Shown piece by piece: positions 25,603-35,028 of a DNA stretch of 64,000 bases. The notes under the pieces are model-generated. The model was not told the origin of the DNA, did not search any database, and was given only the letters and a program-made list of their open reading frames with translations. The position numbers and the translations under genes were made by a program. Source of the stretch: Fibrobacterota bacterium (GTDB lineage: Bacteria; Fibrobacterota; Fibrobacteria; UBA11236). Location: NCBI GenBank assembly GCA_028287465.1, contig JAQBPO010000076.1:1-64000 (forward strand), read 5' to 3'. Positions within the stretch are counted from its first letter, which is position 1, and every line of letters begins with the position of its first letter.

Positions 25603-25986
25603 CATGGCGCTCCAACCTTCGATCCGTCGAACCGGGAACCCTTCCCGGCATGCTTGCATGAATATAAGCGCACGCGCGGATCCGAACGCCAGGCATTCAC
25701 ACATGTGAAAATCGGCGGCGCGTCATTCCCCGGACCGGCCGGGGACGAATGGCGGCTTTATGGACGAATACGCCCCAAATACCGGCCCAATCCGGCGCTT
25801 TCAATCCGAAACCGGATTCTCCATAAAGGGCGCATCCCCCGGGACCCTCCGGGATATCTTTCCGACGTCGCCCGATCCTTTCCCGGCTCGCGGCTTTGGC
25901 GCGGTTCATGCCTTGGAACACCCACCCCAAGCGCCGGCATGTCCGCCCAAAGCCGCCAGCCGGGGAAGCCCGGCACAGGGGGTAAC
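25603..25986. other. Intergenic region between divergent genes
   Basis: This gap separates the minus-strand beta-helix gene and the plus-strand esterase gene. It contains a TATATT -10-like box for the minus strand near 25660, a CATGC-TT-GCATG palindrome near 25650, and the operator-like element at 25695-25710. I see no gene in it. Confidence 0.4.
25695..25710. promoter_or_regulatory. TTCACA-N2-TGTGAA element, copy 1
   Basis: ATTCACACATGTGAAA has perfect six-base arms (TTCACA and TGTGAA) around a CA centre. It lies about 30 bases upstream of a TATATT box for the minus-strand beta-helix gene and 277 bases upstream of the plus-strand esterase gene. It matches 13 of 16 positions of the perfect palindrome at 61949-61964. 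Confidence 0.45.
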
Positions 25987-27000
25987 ATGCGCAATCGAAC
26001 CGGAATCTCGAACTTTTCGAAACACCTTTCCATCCTCGTTCCGGCAGCGCTGTTGTTCGCCGGCGGCCGGCCGGATGCCGCGGCGGTCGCCGATTTCCAG
26101 GCCCGATCCTTCCGGATCTCCGCCGCGAAATCCATTCCCTACCGTCTCTTCATCCCGAAGAACCTGCAGGCCGGGAGGAAATACCCGTTGATGCTGGCCT
26201 TGCATGGCGCGGGGGAACGGGGCAATAACAATACCTCCCAGCTGAACCACGCCTTCACCAACATGTGGGCGGACGATTCCATCCAAAAGGACAATCCCAC
26301 CTTCGTCATCGCGCCGCAGTGCCCGGCCGACCAGTGGTGGGTGGTAAGCTCCACCTTCGGGAACTACAAGTTCGAGAATACCCCCATTACCGACAACCTC
26401 CAGGCCGTGTTCGGGATCCTGGACGCGATCGAAAAGGAGTTCTCCATCGACCTGGACCGGGAGTACATTTCCGGGATGTCCATGGGCGGGGCGGGAACCT
26501 GGTACGCCATCACCAAGCAGCCGGACAGGTTCGCGGCGGCCGTGCCCGTATGCGGCGGCGGCGACACGTCCAAAGCGGCCATCTTCGATAGGATCCCCAT
26601 CTGGACCTTCCATGAGGTGGACGATCCCACCGTTCCGGTGCATTTCACCCAGGATCTGGCGAAGGCCATCCGCACCGTGGGCGGCAAGCGGTTCAAATAC
26701 ACGGAGTATCCGGCGAGCATGGGATACGGCCACGAATCCTGGAAGCCGGCGGGCAAGGATCCGGCGATGCATCGGTGGGTCTTCCAGCAAACGCGGGCCA
26801 CCGTCAAGGTCCTGCGTCCTCCCGCCGGGCGTAACTTGCGGGTATCGGGAGCGCCGGCGGCTTGGGGAGCCTGGCCCGCTGCCGGATCATACGGAACCGG
26901 ATACGGATACGCGACAGGTCCAGGGACGGATGGATGGATGGTGGATGCGGCCGGAAGGAAGAGCGCGGTCCCGGAAAGAAACATCCTTCTCCGGCGGTAA
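25987..27000 (+). CDS. Secreted alpha/beta-hydrolase esterase, CE1/PHB-depolymerase-like
   Basis: The 337-residue product has a signal peptide (about residues 1-33) and an alpha/beta-hydrolase fold: LMLALHGAGERGNN (oxyanion region), nucleophile Ser165 in GMSMGG, a likely acid Asp212 or Asp213 in EVDDPTVP, and His249 in GYGHESW. The layout matches secreted feruloyl or acetyl esterases that remove side groups from plant polysaccharide. The C-terminus has WMVDAAGRKSA, a short form of the D-x-x-G-R tail. The ATG at 25987 follows a G-rich box; the frame is open much further upstream, but that part is antisense to the beta-helix gene. Confidence 0.8.
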   Translation: MRNRTGISNFSKHLSILVPAALLFAGGRPDAAAVADFQARSFRISAAKSIPYRLFIPKNLQAGRKYPLMLALHGAGERGNNNTSQLNHAFTNMWADDSIQKDNPTFVIAPQCPADQWWVVSSTFGNYKFENTPITDNLQAVFGILDAIEKEFSIDLDREYISGMSMGGAGTWYAITKQPDRFAAAVPVCGGGDTSKAAIFDRIPIWTFHEVDDPTVPVHFTQDLAKAIRTVGGKRFKYTEYPASMGYGHESWKPAGKDPAMHRWVFQQTRATVKVLRPPAGRNLRVSGAPAAWGAWPAAGSYGTGYGYATGPGTDGWMVDAAGRKSAVPERNILLRR

Positions 27001-27368
27001 GTCCCGCCATGGGATTGTCGGACACCCAGGCCGGCTGCAAGTCATCATTGCGATCCCTGAAGGCCGTGCGCTGCGCGTCCCCCACCGAGACCAGGTTCCA
27101 TCATCGCATGCCCATTGTCTTCGCCTTCCGTTCCGGCGCGGTTTATCCCGTGAGCCGCGCATTTTAGACGCGGAAGTCCGGGATCCGGTACCGTTTTCCC
27201 CCGGAAATATTTTTCCGGCCTTCCGTACTTTCCAGGTTACCTCGTACGCATCGGGCCATTCCCCACCCTTCGGCATTTCCTCCCCTCCCCGACCTTCCCG
27301 GATTTTGCGTGCGCCGCGATCGGGTGAAAGCTATCTTGGGCGCGGACTATCGGATAAAGGAGCGGGAC
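27001..27368 (+). other. Intergenic region without recognised features
   Basis: This gap lies between the esterase gene and the aldo/keto reductase gene. I see no open frame with protein-like sequence, no clear promoter and no strong hairpin. The reductase start at 27369 has its own AAGGAG box. Confidence 0.4.
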
Positions 27369-28355
27369 ATGGAAAAAAGGAAGGTCGGGACCCAGGGATT
27401 GGAAGTCTCCCTCATCGGGCTGGGATGCATGGGCATGTCCGAATTCTACGGGACGACGGAGGAAGCGGAATCCCTGGCCACCCTGGATAGGGCCCTGGAG
27501 CTGGGCGTGGACTTCCTCGACACGGCGGACGCATACGGCCCCTTCACCAACGAAATGCTGGTGGGCAAGGCCATCAAGGGACGCCGGGACAGGATCGTAC
27601 TCGCCACCAAATTCGGCCTAAAGCGCTCGGAGGATCCGGCGGCCCGATCCATCGAAGGCAATCCCGCCTATGTGCGGCAGGCCTGCGAGGCGTCCCTGAA
27701 ACGGCTGGGGGTGGATCATATCGACCTCTATTACCAGCATCGGGTGGATCCCAAGACCCCGATCGAGGAAACCGTGGGCGAAATGGCCAAACTGGTCCGC
27801 GAGGGCAAGGTCCGCTACCTGGGACTGAGCGAGGCGGGACCGGAAACCTTGCGCCGCGCTCACGCGGTCCACCCCATCTCGGCCCTGCAGACCGAATACT
27901 CCCTGTGGAGCCGCGATCCCGAGGATGCCGTGCTTCCCGCCGTGCGCGAACTGGGAATCGGGTTCGTGGCCTATAGCCCTCTGGGGCGCGGCTTCCTGGC
28001 CGGGAAGATACGCTCCATCGGCGATTTGGAGGAAAACGACTTCCGCCGCCACTCCCCGCGCTTCCAGGGGGAGAACTTCGCCAAGAACCTGGCCTTGGTG
28101 GATCGGATCACCGAGCTGGCGAAGGCCAAGTCGGTCAAGCCGAGCCAATTGGCCCTCGCCTGGGTCCTTTCCAGGGGATCCGATATCGTGCCCATCCCGG
28201 GTACGAAACGCAGGAGTTACCTGGAGGAGAACGTGGCCGCCGCGGAAATCAGGTTCACGCGGGATGAGCTGGAAAAGATCAACGAAGCGGCCCCCAAGGG
28301 CGCGGCCTCCGGCCTGCGGTATCCCGAAGCCTCCATGAAATTCGTGAACGGCTGA
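27369..28355 (+). CDS. Aldo/keto reductase
   Basis: The 328-residue product is a cytoplasmic NADPH-dependent reductase of the aldo/keto family. The catalytic tetrad is visible: Asp51, Tyr56 (FLDTADAYG), Lys81 (ATKFG) and His124 (YYQHRVD). The C-terminal cofactor loop [13 protein letters not shown] is present. It resembles the group that includes yeast- and plant-type pyridoxal or general aldehyde reductases; substrate unknown. AAGGAG lies six bases before the chosen ATG, and the upstream in-frame GTG adds a tail unlike the family. Confidence 0.93.
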   Translation: MEKRKVGTQGLEVSLIGLGCMGMSEFYGTTEEAESLATLDRALELGVDFLDTADAYGPFTNEMLVGKAIKGRRDRIVLATKFGLKRSEDPAARSIEGNPAYVRQACEASLKRLGVDHIDLYYQHRVDPKTPIEETVGEMAKLVREGKVRYLGLSEAGPETLRRAHAVHPISALQTEYSLWSRDPEDAVLPAVRELGIGFVAYSPLGRGFLAGKIRSIGDLEENDFRRHSPRFQGENFAKNLALVDRITELAKAKSVKPSQLALAWVLSRGSDIVPIPGTKRRSYLEENVAAAEIRFTRDELEKINEAAPKGAASGLRYPEASMKFVNG

Positions 28356-28488
28356 ATCCGGCCCGTTCCCCCCCCATGTTTCACGGGAAAAAACGGAAAA
28401 TCGCGGATCCCCGGTTTATCCCGATCCGGCCCCCGGTTAAAGAGTTCAATTAGCCGGAGAACAACCCTGGAACAACAGGGGAGGGTCC

Positions 28489-29622
28489 ATGAAGAACGCA
28501 TCCTTGCTCGCCGCGGCCTTGTCGCTTTCCGCCATCGTCTCCGCCCAGACCCAGAAGGTGGGCTGGTCCCTGGGCTACTATTGCGGCTGGGATCAGGACG
28601 GGGGGTACAAGCCCGCCCAGATCGATTGGGCGGCGTTCACCCACATCGCCCACTTCACGGTATTCCCGAACAACGACGGATCCCTGGACGTCAACAGCAA
28701 CGGGCTGAGCGACGCCAACTGCAAGGCCGCCGTGGCGGAAGCCCACAAGAACAACGTGAAGATCGTTTTCTCCATCGGCGGCGCCCAGGCCAAGGATCGC
28801 TTCAAGAACGCCTGCGCCCCGGAGAACATCCACAAGTTCGTCAAGAACCTGCTGGATTTCATGCGTAAGTACGGCTATGACGGGATCGATACGGATTGGG
28901 AGGAGAACTTCGACGACGCGAAATTCCTCGCCCTGCACAAAGAGCTCCGCGATTCCCTCAACGCCATCACGCCGGCGCCCTTGCTCACCATCGCCGGGGG
29001 CGGATATTTCGCCGCGCACTGCTATACGGCCCATCCCTACGTGGACATGATGAATACCATGAGCTACGACGTGAACCTGGCGGGCATGACCCAGGAGATG
29101 AAGGAGTTCACCAGCCGCGGCGTACCCAAAGCCAAGCTGGGCGTGGGAATCGGAATCGGCGGCGGGGGATCCATGGTCGACGTGGACTCGGCTACCGCCA
29201 AGGGCAAGGTCCAGTTCTCGATCAACAACGGTTTCGGCGGGATCATGCAATGGGCGGTCCAGGGTTCGGCCAGGCATGCCCAGATCTTCAGGATGCTGGA
29301 GCAGTACCGCCCCGCCACCGCCTCGGTCATTTTCTCGGAGGGGAAACTGCGGGTGGTGAACGATCCCGCCCTCATGGTGGCCCGCAACACCATTACGGGC
29401 CTGCAGGAAGTGCGCTACCGGTTGCCGGCCGCCTCGGCCGTGGACGTGAGCGTATTCGATTCGCGCGGCCTGTTCAGGGAAAGCCTGTTCCACGGGAACG
29501 GCAAGGCGGGGCTGAATTCCCTGCCCTTGAACGCGGGGCATGGCCTGGGATCGGGAGCCTTCATCGTGAAATTGTCGCAAGGCGACGCCACCCGGTCCGC
29601 GGCGGTCCGCATCCTCCCCTAG
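28489..29622 (+). CDS. Secreted GH18 chitinase-like enzyme with C-terminal sorting-like domain
   Basis: The 377-residue product has a signal peptide (residues 1-19) and a GH18 TIM barrel with the SIGG motif at 95-98 and the catalytic DGIDTDWE motif at 131-138, Glu138 being the acid. GH18 enzymes cut beta-1,4 bonds in chitin or related N-acetylglucosamine polymers. The barrel is short, ending near residue 270. The last about 75 residues carry VSVFDSRGLFRES and a SGAFIVKLS strand, a clear D-x-x-G-R domain. It pairs logically with the NagB-like enzyme for amino-sugar use. The GTTCAATTA string upstream recurs before the gene at 29836. Confidence 0.88.
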   Translation: MKNASLLAAALSLSAIVSAQTQKVGWSLGYYCGWDQDGGYKPAQIDWAAFTHIAHFTVFPNNDGSLDVNSNGLSDANCKAAVAEAHKNNVKIVFSIGGAQAKDRFKNACAPENIHKFVKNLLDFMRKYGYDGIDTDWEENFDDAKFLALHKELRDSLNAITPAPLLTIAGGGYFAAHCYTAHPYVDMMNTMSYDVNLAGMTQEMKEFTSRGVPKAKLGVGIGIGGGGSMVDVDSATAKGKVQFSINNGFGGIMQWAVQGSARHAQIFRMLEQYRPATASVIFSEGKLRVVNDPALMVARNTITGLQEVRYRLPAASAVDVSVFDSRGLFRESLFHGNGKAGLNSLPLNAGHGLGSGAFIVKLSQGDATRSAAVRILP

Positions 29623-29835
29623 GTTTTCGGGCCCGTCACGCGCGGATCGCGATCCGGAACGTCCGGGTCCCCCCTTGGGTTTCTCTCGTTTCATGGGGAA
29701 AAACGGTTTTTCGGGCGCGCCCCATTTAATCCAATTGGACTGTTTGTTTAAATGTTCAATTAAGGATGACCTTCCGGATGCATCCATTCCGGCCATAATG
29801 GATAATGACTCACCCCTTCAGGAGCGACTCTACCG

Positions 29836-30264
29836 ATGATTCCCAAGCCTTCCGCCTCCCGTTCCCTCAAGCGCCTTTCCATTCTCGCCTGCCTTGCCTT
29901 GCTTCCCCTCCTGACCGCGCGCTGCACCACCGAGGACAAGGCCGCCGCCGAACCCGTCATCCAGATCCTTTCGCCCAAGACCGGCGATAGCTTCAAGCTG
30001 GGCGACACCGTCAAGATCATCACCAAGAGCGACTATACCCGGTTCACCAGCGGCATCACCATCAATTACAGCATCGATTCCGCCAAATCCTGGCAGCTGA
30101 TAAAATCCAAGGTCCGCAAGGAGGGGATCCAGATGGACACCCTCTCGTGGATCCAGTCGGAAGACAGCCCCGACATCACCGCGGGTCCGGGCGTGATGCT
30201 CCAGGTCTACGACTACACCAAGAAATTCCCGGCCAAGACCGGTTTCTTCACCTTCCATAATTGA
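29836..30264 (+). CDS. Small Ig-like exported protein, probable lipoprotein
   Basis: The 142-residue product has an N-terminal signal ending LLTARC; Cys30 would be the lipid site, but Arg at -1 is unusual for a lipobox. The mature part is an Ig-like domain with ILSPKTGDSFKLGDTVKIITKS and INYSIDSAKSWQLI, resembling the Kre9/KNH-type domain found on bacterial surface proteins. A relative lies at 37768-38244. It is followed after 43 bases by the C1-protease gene and likely shares its transcript. Confidence 0.65.
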   Translation: MIPKPSASRSLKRLSILACLALLPLLTARCTTEDKAAAEPVIQILSPKTGDSFKLGDTVKIITKSDYTRFTSGITINYSIDSAKSWQLIKSKVRKEGIQMDTLSWIQSEDSPDITAGPGVMLQVYDYTKKFPAKTGFFTFHN

Positions 30265-30307
30265 ATCTTCCGGGATCGGATCCGATCCCGGGAACGGGGT
30301 ACCGCCA

Positions 30308-31750
30308 ATGAATAACCGAATCACGGCCTGGTTGGTGGGAGGATGCTGCCTCCCGGTATTTTCCCAGACCCCCATCCGGGGCCTGTTCGATCCGGTCAGC
30401 GCCGCGAAATTCAATTCCATCCCCACCTTCACCCTTCCCGCCGAATACAAGGACCGCGTCAAGCACCCCTTGCCCGCCAGCGCCGATCTCACCAAGTCCA
30501 AATGGATGCCGCCCTATAGCGGCTGGAGCATCCAGGGCTGGAGCTGCGCCAACGCCACCGCCGTCTCCTTCGTCTACGGCTACGAGGCGCAGCGCATGCT
30601 CAATGTCCCCTCCAGCGGTAGCACCCCCTACTTCCCCTATGAATACACCTACCACTTCCTGAACGGAGGCAACCAGGCCGAAGGCGGGGACGGCTGGATG
30701 TTCGTGGAGGCCTTCGACATCCTCAAGGAAACGGGCGCGCCCACCACCGCGGACTTCGGCGGTTTCGAATGGGGCAACGGCGGCGCGGGCTGGATGACCG
30801 GGTACGACAAGTACTACAAGGCCATGAAGGCGCGCGCCAGCGAGTATTACAAGATCGACGCCAGCATCGCGGCGAACGACGAATCGATCAAGCAATACCT
30901 GGTCGATCATGCGGACGGTTCCGCGGAAGGCGGCCTGCTCACCTTCCAGATCAACAGCGAAAGCATGCCCACCGCCACCATCAACGGGCGGCGCACCTTC
31001 ACCGACCTGGGCAGCGGCGGCGGCCACGCCCTGGTCATCTGCGGCTACGACGACGCCCATGCGGGCGGCAGCTACATGTGCGTCAACAATTGGGGCGACG
31101 GCATCTATTGGGCCCCCTATAAGCTTTTCCGGGCCGGGAGCTCCCTGGCCACCAGCCAGGGAACGCCGGTCATGTTCTGCCGCGTGCGGAAGGACTACAG
31201 CCCCAAGCTCACCTTCAAGATCGGCATCACCCACGATTCGCGGAACAAGATCGCCCTGCTGGCGGGCGTGGCCCCGACCGCCGCGGCCACGGCGCCGACC
31301 AAGACCAAGGATTTCGCCGGAGCGTTCAACTATGCCGGCGGCGCTTCCCCCATGGCGGGCAAGGGCATGAGCTCTACCATCGAGATCGGCCTGGACCTCA
31401 CGGACTTCGCGCCTTTGCTCACGGGCAAGGATGCGCGCTTCTTCTTCCAGGTGGTCTCCAAGGGAGGCACCGGGAAGATCAACAGCGTCACCCTGATGGA
31501 TTATACCGGGGCCGCGGTCAAGGAAATCCCGGGAACCGAACCCGACAAGGCCATAGCCGGCGGCTCCACCACCACGGTTTCCATCCCCTGGACCGGAACC
31601 GTCACCTCGCTCCGCAAGCGGGCCCAGGCCCCGGCGGCATTCGTCTCGACGCGCACCCTGGACCTGTTGGGGCGGACCCTCGCGAACGGAACCCGCGCCG
31701 GCTCCCAGCCCTCCGCCGTGGCCGCAACGCGCATCCGGGTCGCCCGGTAA
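30308..31750 (+). CDS. Secreted papain-like (C1) cysteine protease, copy 1
   Basis: The 480-residue product has a signal peptide (residues 1-20) and a papain-type domain (about 60-300). The catalytic set is visible: Gln76 and Cys80 in SIQGWSCANAT, His240 in GGGHALVICGYDD, and Asn260 in CVNNWGDG. The motif around Cys differs from the usual CGSCWAF, so it is a diverged C1 branch. After it comes a beta domain (about 300-440) and a C-terminal TLDLLGRTLAN segment of the D-x-x-G-R type. The closely related copy at 43699-45150 has the same layout and length. Confidence 0.8.
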   Translation: MNNRITAWLVGGCCLPVFSQTPIRGLFDPVSAAKFNSIPTFTLPAEYKDRVKHPLPASADLTKSKWMPPYSGWSIQGWSCANATAVSFVYGYEAQRMLNVPSSGSTPYFPYEYTYHFLNGGNQAEGGDGWMFVEAFDILKETGAPTTADFGGFEWGNGGAGWMTGYDKYYKAMKARASEYYKIDASIAANDESIKQYLVDHADGSAEGGLLTFQINSESMPTATINGRRTFTDLGSGGGHALVICGYDDAHAGGSYMCVNNWGDGIYWAPYKLFRAGSSLATSQGTPVMFCRVRKDYSPKLTFKIGITHDSRNKIALLAGVAPTAAATAPTKTKDFAGAFNYAGGASPMAGKGMSSTIEIGLDLTDFAPLLTGKDARFFFQVVSKGGTGKINSVTLMDYTGAAVKEIPGTEPDKAIAGGSTTTVSIPWTGTVTSLRKRAQAPAAFVSTRTLDLLGRTLANGTRAGSQPSAVAATRIRVAR

Positions 31751-31759
31751 GGAAGTCCC

Positions 31760-33079
31760 ATGCCAAATAACCTCCATGCCCTCCCTCCGCGCCTTACACG
31801 CCTTAAGCGCCGTTCTAGCCAGAGGCGACCCGGCCCTGCTTTCCGTCCGACCGTTCTGGCCCACCTGGCCCTCCTGGCCGCCGCCTCCCTGGCGGTCATC
31901 CGTTGCGAGGATCCGGTCAAGGCAGGCGCTTCCGGGCGCGCCTTCACCCCCATCGCCTCCGCCTCCGTATCCGAGGTCGCCGCCTTCCTCGCCGCCGGAA
32001 TGGGGGGTGGCGCAGGCGGCAACGCCAAGTTGATCTACGTGGATCTGACCTCGCCTTCCGGCGCCCTGTGCTTCATCGACTTCTCGGAAAAGACCGCCAC
32101 GCCCGCCATCCACGTCATCGCGGCGGCCAAGGCTCCGGAGGTGCCGGTCATCTCCCCGGACGGCAAGTGGGCCGTATACGCCAGCGGCACGGGCACGGAA
32201 GCGGGCAGCCCCGAAAACTCCCATAGTTCCGTCTACCTGGTGAAGCTGGAGGAAACGGCTAAACCGCTCCTGATCGCCGCGGACAGCGCCTGCGAGCCGC
32301 GCTTCGTGCAGAACCCCGCGGGCAAACTCACCGTCCTCTACACCACCAAGGCCCCCAACGTGGCCTGGGAAGGCAAGGGCCGGACCATGCAGGCGGAAGT
32401 GGACGTATCCGGCGCCGTTCCCGTGGTGGATGCGCCCAAGGTCCTATGGGCCTCGGGAAGCTTTACCGGAGGCCTCTCCTGGGACGGGCGTTACCTGTGC
32501 GGGGGCGGGGGCCATGTGGCCATGCTGGACCTCAAGGGCGAAAAGGGGCGCGCGGACACCCTGTCCTACAACCTGATCCAATCCTGCAATGCGTCGATCT
32601 CCTCCAGCCGCATCGCCACCAATACCATGCTGTACCTGAATACGGAAGGCTCCTCCCCGGCCATCGATGGCGGCAAGCCATGGGGCGAATGGCAGACCAT
32701 CCTCATCAGCGACGGGGCCAAGAACCTCATCAAGGGATTCTCCCGTCCCGCCGCCTTCGCCCACCCGGTAGAAACCGCGACGCCGTCGGTCTCCAACATC
32801 AAGTGGCATCATTGCGAATGGTCAAGCCATCCCTACTTCGCCACGGCCACCCTGAACGTGGATCGGTTCTTCAAGTCGGCGGTGGGGTACGACAATACCG
32901 GCCTGCAGGAGCGGATCTACCTGATCAACCTCAAGGACTCGACCTATCTCGAAGTGCTGCGCCCGGATACCGTGAAGACCACGGGCAAGGCCTTCGATGT
33001 TTCCGGCCTCTATTGGCCCTGGCTTTGGGTGGAAGTCCCGCCCGGGTTCGCGGAAGACAAGGAATGGCTCAAGCCGTGA
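31760..33079 (+). CDS. Exported PD40 beta-propeller protein, copy 1
   Basis: The 439-residue product starts with a basic stretch and a hydrophobic segment ending AVIRC, a possible lipoprotein signal with Arg at -1 (the same oddity as the neighbour at 29836). The body has repeated blades with ISPDGKWAVYAS and LSWDGRYLCGG motifs, as in TolB/PD40 propellers. Near the end it has EWSSHPYFATATL, a motif shared with the propeller protein at 35029-36264 (EWSTHPDFATAVA). Function unknown; such propellers bind proteins or glycans. It begins nine bases after the C1-protease gene, with GGAAG upstream. Confidence 0.65.
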   Translation: MPNNLHALPPRLTRLKRRSSQRRPGPAFRPTVLAHLALLAAASLAVIRCEDPVKAGASGRAFTPIASASVSEVAAFLAAGMGGGAGGNAKLIYVDLTSPSGALCFIDFSEKTATPAIHVIAAAKAPEVPVISPDGKWAVYASGTGTEAGSPENSHSSVYLVKLEETAKPLLIAADSACEPRFVQNPAGKLTVLYTTKAPNVAWEGKGRTMQAEVDVSGAVPVVDAPKVLWASGSFTGGLSWDGRYLCGGGGHVAMLDLKGEKGRADTLSYNLIQSCNASISSSRIATNTMLYLNTEGSSPAIDGGKPWGEWQTILISDGAKNLIKGFSRPAAFAHPVETATPSVSNIKWHHCEWSSHPYFATATLNVDRFFKSAVGYDNTGLQERIYLINLKDSTYLEVLRPDTVKTTGKAFDVSGLYWPWLWVEVPPGFAEDKEWLKP

Positions 33080-33126
33080 ATCCCGAAGGCCTTGCGCGCG
33101 CGCAAAACCCCGGGAAAGTTTCTAGA

Positions 33127-33651
33127 ATGGAAAGCATGATAAAACCAGGGTTACCCTCCGCACCGTTCGCATTCGCGATCTTCGTTTCGTCCGCGCTGGC
33201 CTTGACGGCCTGCAAGGAAAAGGTTCCCGGCGCATCCGGCTCCTCGGCCTCGGAGTCCCAGGCGGCCGGGCTGACCGTGCCCTCCAAGCCCCCCGTTGAA
33301 GGCGAGCTGGTCATCACCGCCCGCCTCATGGAGATCCCGGGGGCGTTCCCGGCCAACGAGCTTTATAACTACGCCTATGTCATGAAGTACAAGGTGCTGA
33401 AGGTGATCCAGGGGACCTATGCGGATTCCGAGATCCTGGTGGGGCATTACAATCCCCGCCTGGCCCGCGAGGAAATCAAGGACGAGCAGGACGCCAAGGT
33501 GGGCGGCAACGTGAAGTCCTTCCAGGTGGGCGACGCGCATTACCTGGTCCTTTCGCCCTTGGACGGCGTCTTCACCGGCGCGGTCGAGGACGATTACTTC
33601 AAGGATAAACGCCCCCGTTACTGGGCGCTGTGGGCCGAAAAGGCCCAGTAG
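33127..33651 (+). CDS. Lipoprotein of unknown function
   Basis: The 174-residue product has a lipoprotein signal ending LALTAC (Cys29) and then a Ser/Ala-rich linker. The mature domain is mixed beta (ELVITARLMEIP, MKYKVLKVIQGTY, HYLVLSPL). I do not recognise a family. Two in-frame ATGs (33127 and 33136) are possible starts; both keep the signal. The gene ends the run that began at 29836 and faces the minus-strand barrel gene across a hairpin. Confidence 0.7.
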   Translation: MESMIKPGLPSAPFAFAIFVSSALALTACKEKVPGASGSSASESQAAGLTVPSKPPVEGELVITARLMEIPGAFPANELYNYAYVMKYKVLKVIQGTYADSEILVGHYNPRLAREEIKDEQDAKVGGNVKSFQVGDAHYLVLSPLDGVFTGAVEDDYFKDKRPRYWALWAEKAQ

Positions 33652-33672
33652 TCCGGCAGGGGCCGGCAAGCC

Positions 33673-33691
33673 CCGCGGGTAAGGCCCGCGG
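33673..33691. terminator. Hairpin between convergent genes
   Basis: A seven-base GC-only stem (CCGCGGG with CCCGCGG) encloses a five-base loop in the 97-base gap between the convergent genes ending at 33651 and 33749. No T run follows. Confidence 0.35.
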
Positions 33692-33748
33692 CACGGCGGT
33701 CATGCGCTGAACGGAGGCCCGGCCTGTCGGCGCGGGCGGGTTTCCCGC

Positions 33749-34963
33749 TTAGAAGAACGTGCCCTTGATGCCCACCGTCCCCACGTAGTTTTGCGGATCC
33801 ACCAGCCTCCCCCGCGCGAAGATGTCGTTCAGCACGTACGGGACTCCCAGGGAGAGGAAGATGGGGAAGTTGGGATTGGTGATTTCCAGGCCGGCGCTGA
33901 GCTTCAAGGTATAATCGTTGGTCCGGATGCGCGTGCTGACGCGGTTGTCCAGCGAACCTCCCCCGTATTCCCAATAGTAGGTCGGCGCCAAGGGGACCGA
34001 GAGGGTGAGGCCCACGTTCTGGGTGGAAGACTCCTCCTTGTGCCCGATATAACCGAACATGCTGACGCCGTCCGCGCCGGTCGCTCCGGTGCCGGGCGCG
34101 CCATAGCTGTCCACCCAATCCATTTTGTCGTTGCCGCCGAAGTCCTGATGCCGCAGTTCCCATAATTTCCACGTGAGGGGCGAAGGCCCGGCCGCCTGGC
34201 AGCTCAGGACCTTGTCGTTGACCGAGCCCGCTTGCTGGTCGCGGCACCCCTGGTTGTCCCAGGCCCATGCGGAGGTATAGCTGCCTCCGAATACGAGCAG
34301 GCCCCAGTCCTTGGTCTTGGTCCACTCGTAGCTGAGCCCCAGGGAATACAGGCCGGATCCCGGTTGCACGAAGGGATTCATCCAACGCACGTCGTCCGGT
34401 TCGATGTTCTGGCCCTTGAAATGCAAGCGCTTGATATCATGCTGGCCGGTAGGAAGCGAGGCCGAAACGCCCAAGGAGTGCTCGTTCTCGTTGCCGAATA
34501 TCCGGTTGAAGGAAAGCCCCAGATCGCTGAACCCTCCCGCGACGCGATCCATGCGGGAGGTGAGATCCTCGGCCACCTTATACCCTTCGTACTCGAAGCT
34601 GTTCGACTTCCAGGCCAGGCTGAGTCCCGCGGTATAGTTGGGGTGGGAAGGCTGATGGAAGGTAAACGATCCGGCCGTGGCCGAGTAGAGATAGTCGCCG
34701 CCCAGGGTATGGTTGGAAAGGATTTCCAGATCCACCAGGCCCCCGGTGACGCCCCGGCCCACCCATTTGCCCGCGCCGGCCGCCGCGCCGCCACCGCTGC
34801 TGCCGCAGCCGCCGATATTGCTCCATACCGCGGCCTGGATGCCCCGGTCCCGGCCCTTGAGGTGATCGGCGGCTTCGCGGCCGACCAGGGCGATGGCGGC
34901 CAGGATCAGCAGGCCTTGGCCGCCGCGCCTTCCCAACGAGGAAATGAAGGATGCTTTTCCCAT
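33749..34963 (-). CDS. Outer-membrane beta-barrel protein, unknown function
   Basis: The 404-residue product has a signal-like N-terminus (about residues 10-25, LLILAAIALVG), a Gly/Ala-rich stretch with GGCGSSGGGAAAGAG, and then many amphipathic strands (LGLSYEWTKTKDW, VGLTLSVPL, YTLKLSAGLEI) ending in VGTVGIKGTFF with a C-terminal Phe as in barrel proteins. I cannot name the family. The ATG at 34963 has GGGAG eight bases upstream; the open frame further up lies in the upstream gene. It probably shares a transcript with the propeller gene 65 bases upstream. Confidence 0.7.
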   Translation of the reverse strand: MGKASFISSLGRRGGQGLLILAAIALVGREAADHLKGRDRGIQAAVWSNIGGCGSSGGGAAAGAGKWVGRGVTGGLVDLEILSNHTLGGDYLYSATAGSFTFHQPSHPNYTAGLSLAWKSNSFEYEGYKVAEDLTSRMDRVAGGFSDLGLSFNRIFGNENEHSLGVSASLPTGQHDIKRLHFKGQNIEPDDVRWMNPFVQPGSGLYSLGLSYEWTKTKDWGLLVFGGSYTSAWAWDNQGCRDQQAGSVNDKVLSCQAAGPSPLTWKLWELRHQDFGGNDKMDWVDSYGAPGTGATGADGVSMFGYIGHKEESSTQNVGLTLSVPLAPTYYWEYGGGSLDNRVSTRIRTNDYTLKLSAGLEITNPNFPIFLSLGVPYVLNDIFARGRLVDPQNYVGTVGIKGTFF

Positions 34964-35028
34964 GTTCAATGCTCCCTTTAATGACTGGAACGCCCTCGCC
35001 CCGGGCGGTCTCCGGTGAAATGCCTCGG

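Noticed and set aside
24334-25986. Long in-frame extension upstream of the esterase gene
   Set aside because: The extension is antisense to the beta-helix gene; the signal peptide and ribosome binding site at 25987 mark the real start.
30248-32224. 658-codon open frame on the minus strand
   Set aside because: It is antisense to the C1-protease and propeller genes and has no family-like sequence.
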